Shown in pieces: positions 38,159 through 40,000 of a stretch of DNA of 40,000 nt (position 1 is the first letter of the stretch; the number at the start of each line of letters is the position of its first letter). The notes under the pieces were generated by a model. That model worked only from the letters and a program-made list of their open reading frames with translations. It was not told where the DNA came from and did not search any database. Both the position numbers and the translations under genes were made by a program. This DNA comes from Armadillidium nasatum (lineage: Eukaryota > Arthropoda > Malacostraca > Isopoda > Armadillidiidae): NCBI GenBank assembly GCA_009176605.1, contig SEYY01023004.1, positions 1-40,000 of the forward strand, in the 5' to 3' direction.

Positions 38159-40000
38159 ATATATAATATATTGTAATTTTAGATTCATACTTGCTGTTCC
38201 CGAAACTATGTCTAACAATTTTGATGGCAGAAGCAAACAGCTGAGTGGAGATTTTTAACATAACTTCTGATAGTACAAAAGGAGGAGAATTTTTTCAAAA
38301 TGGTGAAAATGATTTCACTAATCTTCACTTCAAAGAACAGAAAGATTATTATAGTTTTCACACTCTGCTTGAAGAATATATTAAAGAGGAGCCGGAAGAT
38401 GGTGACAGGTTGCAGGAATATGAAGATAGCCATGAGTGGGGAAATGTTAAATTAGAACTCTTAGAAAATGGTAATGAAAATTCAAAATCTCCCCCAAAGT
38501 TCTAATTGTAGTAATGATGAAAGGAGCGTGAGTTTTGATAATAATTTCACCTCTGAGATGCCTAAGTGTAAATCTGGTAATTACATTGATAATCAAGTCC
38601 TTATTATTAAAAATATGCTTAGACAGTCTCCAACTATTATGACCGATTTGTCAGTAAATAATAATTATAATAATAATAATAGGTATTTTGAAGAACATGC
38701 AAGAGTACAAGCAGTGATACTAAATATTCCAAATGTACTTCCGTCCCTGCCACTAGGAATGCCTTTGCTCCTGAAGACTTTGCAGAACAGTTTGCAACAA
38801 AAGCATCTCAATTCACTAGTTATGTGTCCAAGTAACAGTTTTGCTACATTTCATCAATTACTTCAACACAGCGTTAATATTGCTCACATCTTAGGAAAAC
38901 AAAAAAAAATGGCAAATGAAGATGGTTATAGTAATTTGTTGGATATAAATTACCCTGAATTTAAGAAAGAAAATGAGGAAGATTCGGAAGGAGCTTTTTT
39001 GCATGGATGGAATTGCAAATGCTTCAAAGGTTAGTTGTTATCTTTTTTTTTTTATGAGTCTTTGCCAAAGAGCAGATATAGGAATATGTTCTTAAAATGC
39101 TGAATAAAGATGCTAAATTTGTTAATAAAAGTTTCAGAATTGGTTTTAAATGGATAGAGGAGAGAGGGGTATGGAGTGACATTTAATTACTTTTATTTTC
39201 TCCCCTTCGTTTGGTCAAGATTAATTTTCTTTGTTTAAATTGACAATAAAAAATCCTTCCACTGCCTTTGAAGATTTCGCATGCTATCTTTACCAAAATA
39301 TTCCTGTTGTATTTTTGATGCAATTAGATGCTATGCTTAATTTATTATTATTTTATGCATTTTTCATATAGAACTATATTTTTTAAAAATTAACATATAA
39401 ATGTATTAATCATTCAGATCTGAAAATGTATTCAGTGTAATTTAAAGAAATTTTTTCTATGATTGTGTGTTTTCAGAGACAGCTTCTTTCCATATTTCAA
39501 AATCTTTAAGAACATCAGAATTATAGCTTAAAACTATCCTGTTATTGGCTTCTTGCTTTTCATTGTTTTTGATCTTATATTTGCATGTAATATTCATCCT
39601 TTTCTCTTGTTCTATATTTCTTAGTTTTTAGTTCTGAAGCGAAGAGGATACCGATTTAAAATCTGTTTAAATTTAAATACTCATATTGCTTGTACACATT
39701 AGTGAAATATATGATAGCATATTTCATGTACTGGGAATGCAATTCGTGTATGTATATATCTTTTGTATATTTGTAAACTTGTTTTTTTGAAACGATAAAA
39801 CATTTTGCTATGTATTTTAATTAAAAAAATTTCCAGTTTTACAGCAAAAGAAATATGATTTTGAAGTTATGTAAAATAGCGATATAATAAATTTATTACT
39901 AATATCTTTTTTTAATTTGTATTATTTGTGGGACCTGACCCATCTGCCTCCTACTAACAGCACCGCCTATGCATTATGAAGATTAATTTTTAGAATAGTT
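38151..40000 (+). repeat. Segmental duplication, copy B (pairs with 4934-6793)
   Basis: Direct duplicate of gene A exon 1 and the following intron, continuing to the end of the window. The shared start is CATCACTAATATATAATATA. Relative to copy A it has a 27-bp exonic deletion and an insertion of about 20 bp near 39465-39485 (GTGTGTTTTCAGAGACAG). Whether a finger exon follows is outside the window. Confidence 0.93.
38208..39029 (+). pseudogene. Gene A-like N-terminal exon, copy B, frameshifted
   Basis: This matches gene A exon 1 from the ancestral ATG (38208) to the donor (39029|GTTAGT). Three single-base insertions relative to copy A break it: an extra T in the run 38252-38256 (TAA stop at 38256), an extra C in 38491-38495 (TAA at 38503), and an extra G at about 38990, just before the donor. 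A 27-bp deletion removes nine residues (KCHIPQPID or equivalent) and with them the CtBP-type PIDLS motif; GAT at both deletion edges suggests microhomology. The SUMO-type IKEEPED is kept, and the region where copy A is frameshifted is intact here. Most likely a pseudogene, but all three shifts are single-base and two are in homopolymers, so sequence error must be excluded. Confidence 0.78.

Overview
This window looks like nuclear DNA of an arthropod, most likely a decapod crustacean. It is AT-rich and intron-containing, has a short interstitial block of the arthropod telomere repeat TTAGG (about 19.1 kb), and is full of decayed jockey-like, CR1-like and RNase H-bearing LINE fragments of a kind I associate with crab and shrimp genomes. 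It also holds about 24 long (TA)n arrays totalling roughly 3.7 kb, about 9% of the window. The decapod assignment rests on repeat style, not on a species-specific gene.

Host genes. Gene A (+ strand) has two coding exons, 5082-5840 and 7313-8302. They join in phase 0 to give an acidic N-terminal regulatory module (SUMO-type motif, PIDLS CtBP-type motif) plus six C2H2 zinc fingers. The first exon and most of the following intron recur in direct orientation at 38151-40000 (copy B, running off the window) as a few-percent-diverged duplicate with three frameshifts and a deletion through the PIDLS motif. A second zinc-finger gene (ZF2, - strand) has an 11-finger terminal exon at 22401-21259. Two upstream minus-strand exons, 31018-30896 and 25560-25342, are phase-compatible and acidic, and may belong to it. 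A decayed minus-strand coding stretch (25.3-23.6 kb) and a 69-bp plus-strand exon candidate (31321-31389) are weaker calls.

Layout. 0-4.9 kb: two head-to-head jockey-like LINE remnants with TA arrays. 4.9-8.7: gene A. 8.7-16.6: repeats and LINE fragments (jockey-like 3' end, RNase H LINE, CR1-like). 16.6-19.5: GC-richer blocks of unrecognised coding sequence separated by repeated AT-rich spacers, with TTAGG. 19.9-21.1: foldback element. 21.2-22.4: ZF2 fingers. 22.4-31.0: TA arrays, the possible ZF2 intron with a jockey-like LINE, a family-B LINE end, a mariner/IS630-type transposase remnant, and the possible first exon. 31-38 kb: nested small DNA transposons and LINE ends in TA arrays, including a hAT-like remnant with a broken BED finger and a TIR-bearing MITE in two copies. 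38-40 kb: copy B.

Two themes connect the parts. Several LINE 3' ends pass directly into TA or AAT arrays. Several unrelated small elements have termini of the type TAGGG or TAGTGATGG abutting TA arrays. The TA arrays therefore look both seeded by retrotransposon tails and used as landing sites. All functional statements come from reading translations by eye; no alignment, search or expression data were available.
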